From Apteryx mantelli (taxonomy: Eukaryota; Chordata; Aves; Apterygiformes; Apterygidae): a DNA stretch of 64,000 nucleotides. Shown here one piece after another: positions 59,541 to 64,000 of this stretch (position 1 is the stretch's first letter; every line of letters starts with the position of its first letter). The position numbers and the translations under genes were made by a program. Under the pieces are notes generated by a model. It did not search any database. It was not told where the DNA came from and saw only the letters and a list, made by a program, of their open reading frames with translations. The stretch lies in NCBI RefSeq assembly GCF_036417845.1, contig NC_089980.1, forward strand, positions 58,960,501-59,024,500. The letters run 5' to 3'.

Positions 59541-62481
59541 CTGAAAAACAAGAAAACAACCTGTTTTTGCATCAAATTTGGCTATTTAAAAATAGTAGTG
59601 AATATATTAAACACCACAAGAGTACAACCAATAAATTAGCTCTCGAGTAGGGGAGTCCCAGCAAGTACATTAGCGCAGTAGTGTGTTTGCCAATACCTAC
59701 TTAATCAGTCTTGTAACCAATCTGAACTGCAGTTTTGTCCAGCAATTTAACATGTCATGCAGTTTAGCACTTTCATTTATTTGCAGTGTCAAAGAAAGTC
59801 AGCTGTGCTGATCCTACTCACTCCCTGGGCTGTCCCTTCTATCTTCTGAAACTAAATCTGTCAGGTTTTGTGACACAGCATAGGACTTTTGTTCAGTTGG
59901 ATATTTCCTAAGCTATAACAGCAGTAAAACTCTCCAGTCATGCCATGGATATTGTTAGAGAGCATTAAGATCATCATCCATTTTCCATCTCATTTAAGCA
60001 AACTTCTTTAAATTATTCAGTAGCTACTAAATCATTATCAACAAGCTTTGTGAAATATGTTTCTTAAAGGGGATAATTGAATGACAGTAACTGCTATCAG
60101 ACAGGGCTTTTTCCTTCTAAAAGCCAATGATTAGTGGTTTGTTTTTTTAAATGGTGTTTCAGCAATGGTCACAACATAAAATTCCTAGAAGTGATCTGTT
60201 GGGTGAATTACTCACCAACAAGAGAAGTGATTACTCTACAAAGGGACAGATATCCCTATGGGCATATCAAGAATTGGATGCTTTGACTGTGTTCTGAAGA
60301 TGCTTTGACATGAGAATAATCCTGCTTATATAAATGATCAAGCAGACTCTCTAATGGGCAAAATTACACAAGCACTCTAAAATGGCAGCTTCCACCCTAC
60401 CTTAAATTTCATTTTCTCCTTTCTTTACTGCTTCCCTCCAGCCTCAGAAAAACTGGCTGAGGGGAAATGCACTGTCTTCATTTATTTCTGAGGGAGAAAA
60501 ACCTCTTATGTCTACTTGAGACTGCTCAAGTTAAAAGATTATCTCCTGATTATTACACAGCTCCTGGGGAAAAATACTAAACTTAAGAATAAAGAGTAGC
60601 TATTGTTTATTTCAAGGGAATCCTGCTGATTTCAATCTGTTTATCTTGTCCTGCTAGCAGCAGAAACTAGTTATTACTGTCATTACAAATACAGTACATT
60701 TGTGCTCTTTTCACTTCCATGACTAATTAGTAGGATGGCATGCCCATTTTCAGACATGGTTGTTTATCCCCTGTCCTCATGTCAAATTCCTGTTCAATAC
60801 TCAAGGCCAGTTTTCAGTTTTGTTTTCAAAGAAAAATACATTTACTGTAAGTTTAAAATATTTTTACCTTACAATAGGTTTGGCTGACTTTGAAAATGTT
60901 ATTTCTCGCACTGGCTTCAAGTCCCACGTACTCCACAGCCTGAAAGAAAGCCATTTTCCTTCACCTTTAATTTTAAAATATTTCAATGTTAAACATAACT
61001 AATTTTAGCAACTGCTAAGTTCAGAAACTGGACAACAGTTTGCCCAGCTTCTTTAAAGCCAAATATCAGTGTGACTGAGTCTACACGCTCTCAAAATGTG
61101 AGCCAAGTTATAAAAGCGTTTTAATAAATATAGAAATTCAAACACTTACCTTACAACTCCATTTTCTAGCCCCCCTGCAATCACATTGACAGATATTCCT
61201 TCAGGCTGGTTAGAGAAAGCAACAGAGCAAATACTTTCCCTGCAGTGTACATGTCCCACGAGATCACCATTAACTGTCCAAAGTCTCAAGTCACTACCCC
61301 CTCCAACTGTAACAGAACATAACACGGCAACATTAGAAGAAACCTAAACCACAGTTAGGGCTATGAAACAGAATTTAAGTGTTAAAAAATTCAGCTTCTC
61401 AAAGGATCAAAAGGTTTAAAGTGACTCCAAGTCACATGTGCTGCAGTACACAGTTCTCTTCTCTGCTTTTGTCATAATCAGCATGTGTAACACCAAGCTA
61501 CCGTAAAATGGTTCAAAAAATGTATCACTTCAGATCTGTGGGACATCGTACTTAACAAAATACTATATGAATTTATTTTTAATGATTAGTTTTCATGTAC
61601 TAGGAGGGAAACACTAAGAGAGAATTCATATAATCTACTTTAAGCAGCTAGTTTTTGAACCCTAAGTTAGGTCTGTCAGGAATCTGTTCCAATTTCAGGT
61701 CTTTATAAAGGGATAAAGCCATTAGCTATTGAACCTCTACACTTCACTCAAACCACTGCCTAATCATTTCTGGAGAAATTCATATGCTTCTTCTGTATAA
61801 AAAACAACTCCCTGCAAACCCCCCCCCCCCAACACACTCTTATTTGATCTTACAGATCCTTGGATGATTAATACACACTTGGTTACCAATATAACGGCAC
61901 ATCTCATGATCTATCTGGTCTACAAGTCAAAACAACTTTTCTTGACCCTCAAATGTACCTGAATCACAAACTGTTGCAATATCACCAGTTGTTTCACTAG
62001 CTGAAACTGCAGTCACAGGACTCTTGTGTCCGGCCAGACTCTGGACGTAGCACAACCTGAACAAAAGCAGAACAAGCCCAGAATTCAGACTCAAACACAG
62101 AAAAGGTTCTTCAAAAACATATTTAAGAGTTATCTTCATTTCAAGTAACATTTCACATAACAGCATTATTCATGTTCATTCTAGAATTCCAGTACACTTT
62201 GTGGGAACAAAACACTAAGGTTTTGCTTCACATTAAGATATACATGGAACGCGTTCTGTTAATATTAAAGGGTAGATACCCAGTTGAAAACCGGTATTTA
62301 CAAGCTAACCAATAGTAAATCTTATACGCATACACTTGTACCTGTTCAAATCCCAAATAATGCAGGTTCCATCTTTGCTGACACTTATCATTATACTGTA
62401 TGGTTTGCACACAAACAAGCTTGTTATCTCTGCTGTGTGACCGTACAGATGGACTTGTGACTCCATTTCTATCTCAGAAGG
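59402..62481 (-). CDS. LYST: LYST, C-terminal WD40 region (last five exons)
   Basis: Lysosomal trafficking regulator, a very large BEACH-WD40 protein (about 3800 residues in human) that controls size and trafficking of lysosomes and lysosome-related organelles. Loss causes Chediak-Higashi syndrome in people (established knowledge). Five minus-strand exons (62342-62481, 61959-62056, 61150-61306, 60868-60939, 59402-59540) join in frame with GT/AG borders to encode the last 201 residues and TGA. Four WD-type blades are visible, with [32 protein letters not shown] and DGNVIAWC near their ends. The protein terminates SFLSSYAAG. The BEACH domain and the rest lie off the right edge. Confidence 0.96.
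59541..60867 (-). other. LYST last intron
   Basis: AT-rich intron. No recognisable element. Confidence 0.75.
60868..60939 (-). CDS. LYST: LYST exon, second from last
   Basis: A 72-base exon encoding [20 protein letters not shown] then PIV, between TTTCAG and AAG/GTAAAA. Too short to notice without splice phase and similarity. Confidence 0.94.
61150..61306 (-). CDS. LYST: LYST exon, third from last
   Basis: A 157-base exon encoding [20 protein letters not shown], then [19 protein letters not shown] and LENGVV. Borders TTACAG and AAG/GTAAGT; phases match both sides. Confidence 0.95.
61959..62056 (-). CDS. LYST: LYST exon, fourth from last
   Basis: A 98-base exon encoding [20 protein letters not shown] and GDIATVCDS, bounded by TGTTCAG and CAG/GTACAT. 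Confidence 0.95.
62342..62481 (-). CDS. LYST: LYST exon, fifth from last
   Basis: Follows a TTTTTCAG acceptor. Encodes [38 protein letters not shown] and IIWDLN, and ends AACAG/GTACAA. One complete WD blade. Confidence 0.94.
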
Positions 62482-64000
62482 CTGAAAAACATCAAGATGT
62501 AATGTGAACTCAGGACTAAAGTGTTAAAGTCTTTCTGAAAAGGGACAAGTATCATTCTTGGATTTCCACAGATGACTCCCATTGCTTTTAAAGGGATCAG
62601 TTTAACAATGCTGTTAATGCTTTATTATGTTTAATGCTTTATATGTGATAAGCCATACATATCATTAATATTAGCGTTCAATTTTTTGCTTCTAGGGCTT
62701 TAGTCTAAGCAAGTATTTTGACATAGTCCAATGAATTGAAGTGTCACCTGTGAAAAGGTACTGTACTTTGTCTCAGCTACAGACCTTGAAATTAGCTGAA
62801 TCATTTTCTGCAAGACTGTGCGGTTTCCACACAATATAGAAATGAGAGTCCTCAATGTTTTAGTTATCTACAGGATGCACTTGGAAAAGTAGAGGGGGGG
62901 AAAAAAAACCCTATCAGCTCAGTAGGTAATACACAGCATGTATGATAAATTACTGGGAATTCCTTAAGCTGGTGCTAAGATGGAAAAATATGCAAGAAAT
63001 CAATAATCTAGAAATTGCTAGAAAAAAATTAGAGCTGCAAATTGAACACAACACAAATTGAACACTGTATTCAATTTCTGTCATTTGAAGTGATTCGGAC
63101 TTCCTGAAAACTGGCTCTAAATTGAAAGAGCTGCTTAATCAGAATATTAATGTTTTAATTCAGAAAATTTGCTGTACAGAGATTAGAATAAGCTTTGTAA
63201 AAGAAAAAAATTTCTCTGCTGTATTTCCTCACATGCAGCAGAATACCTTGTCCACATATTTGTATGAGGGTACAGGATATATATAACAGGTCTATAAACT
63301 TGAAAGTAGAAACAAACAAGTGAAAAAAATATACAGAGACTTTCCTCTTACTTTATAGAAAATTCATATTTTTGTGCTAAAAGAGATGATATAATCTGTG
63401 TAATACTGCAACAGTCAGTTGCAGTCAGTCAACTGCTTCTCTTTCTGCTTACCAGACAACCCTAACAGTCAGCAAGTAAAAGCTGGAATAAGTCACTTGG
63501 CAAAACCTGAAACACTTGGCTGATTTTTTCATGAAGGTATGGCTTATTTATCAAGATAAATCACCATCAGTACTTCATTTGTTTTTTTAAGCCATCTTAA
63601 GCAACAGCTAGGAAAAACAGACCATTTGAAGTACAACATAGAGCTATTTTTTGAGTTCTGACAGCATGGCTCTTTGGACTCTCATATCCAGTTAACAACA
63701 TACCTGTTTTTTGCCTGTGTGTTAAATTTATAGAAACATGAATCAGGGCAAAATGTTCATGTTTCAAGTATTTCATTATAACAGACTGTTCACTGTCACT
63801 GCACAGCTGACTAGATGCATACAGAACAGATGCTAGGAAGCCCATTTACATTCTCTACAGCCCTGGCTCAGATAACTGACTCAACAACAGGAGCTACAAA
63901 ATTGGCAGCAAGGTCAGTCCACCTGGGGCATGTAAATCTGTCAGTGCTGAGGAGTTCAGCAGAGATGGTCCCAAAAAGAAACATCTGTGCAGCAAAAAAC
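62482..64000 (-). other. LYST intron, partial
   Basis: No further LYST exon could be recognised up to the right edge. AT-rich sequence with a short G run near 62894-62900. Confidence 0.65.

Overview
This is vertebrate nuclear DNA, most likely from a bird. Three co-oriented minus-strand genes are recognisable from spliced exons: B3GALNT2 (5' half), GNG4 (whole coding sequence) and LYST (last five exons). Their order and orientation match the human chr1q42 B3GALNT2-GNG4-LYST neighbourhood, but spacing is compact, with GNG4 spanning only about 16.5 kb. A CR1 3'-end fragment of avian type, an older CR1 copy, and the absence of any visible mammalian L1 or Alu-type SINE support a bird. The species cannot be named from the sequence.

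Layout: 1-22.2 kb is B3GALNT2, with exons 7 to 1 at 0.9, 1.8, 6.2, 8.1, 9.4, 11.2 and 21.8 kb and a CpG-island promoter at 21.3-22.2 kb; its 3' exons lie off the left edge. 22.2-37.4 kb is intergenic and is interrupted by a near full-length Tigger1-type (pogo/Tc1-mariner) DNA transposon at 23962-26376. 37.4-54.7 kb is GNG4: 3'UTR, two coding exons, and a CpG island with a probable non-coding first exon. 54.8-57.4 kb is a short intergenic spacer. 57.4-64 kb is the LYST 3'UTR and the exons encoding its C-terminal WD40 repeats.

The three genes act in different processes: O-mannosyl glycan synthesis on alpha-dystroglycan (B3GALNT2), heterotrimeric G-protein signalling (GNG4) and lysosome-related organelle size and trafficking (LYST). 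They are neighbours by conserved synteny and do not form an operon-like unit.

The standout is the Tigger1 element. It closely resembles, from memory, the primate Tigger1 consensus and the human TIGD1 protein. It has precise termini and TA target-site duplications, and its transposase frame is open from end to end apart from three in-frame stops, with all three catalytic Asp codons present. Such a well-preserved copy of a family known from mammals, inside an avian-type locus, suggests horizontal transfer. That needs an identity calculation and an orthologous empty-site comparison.
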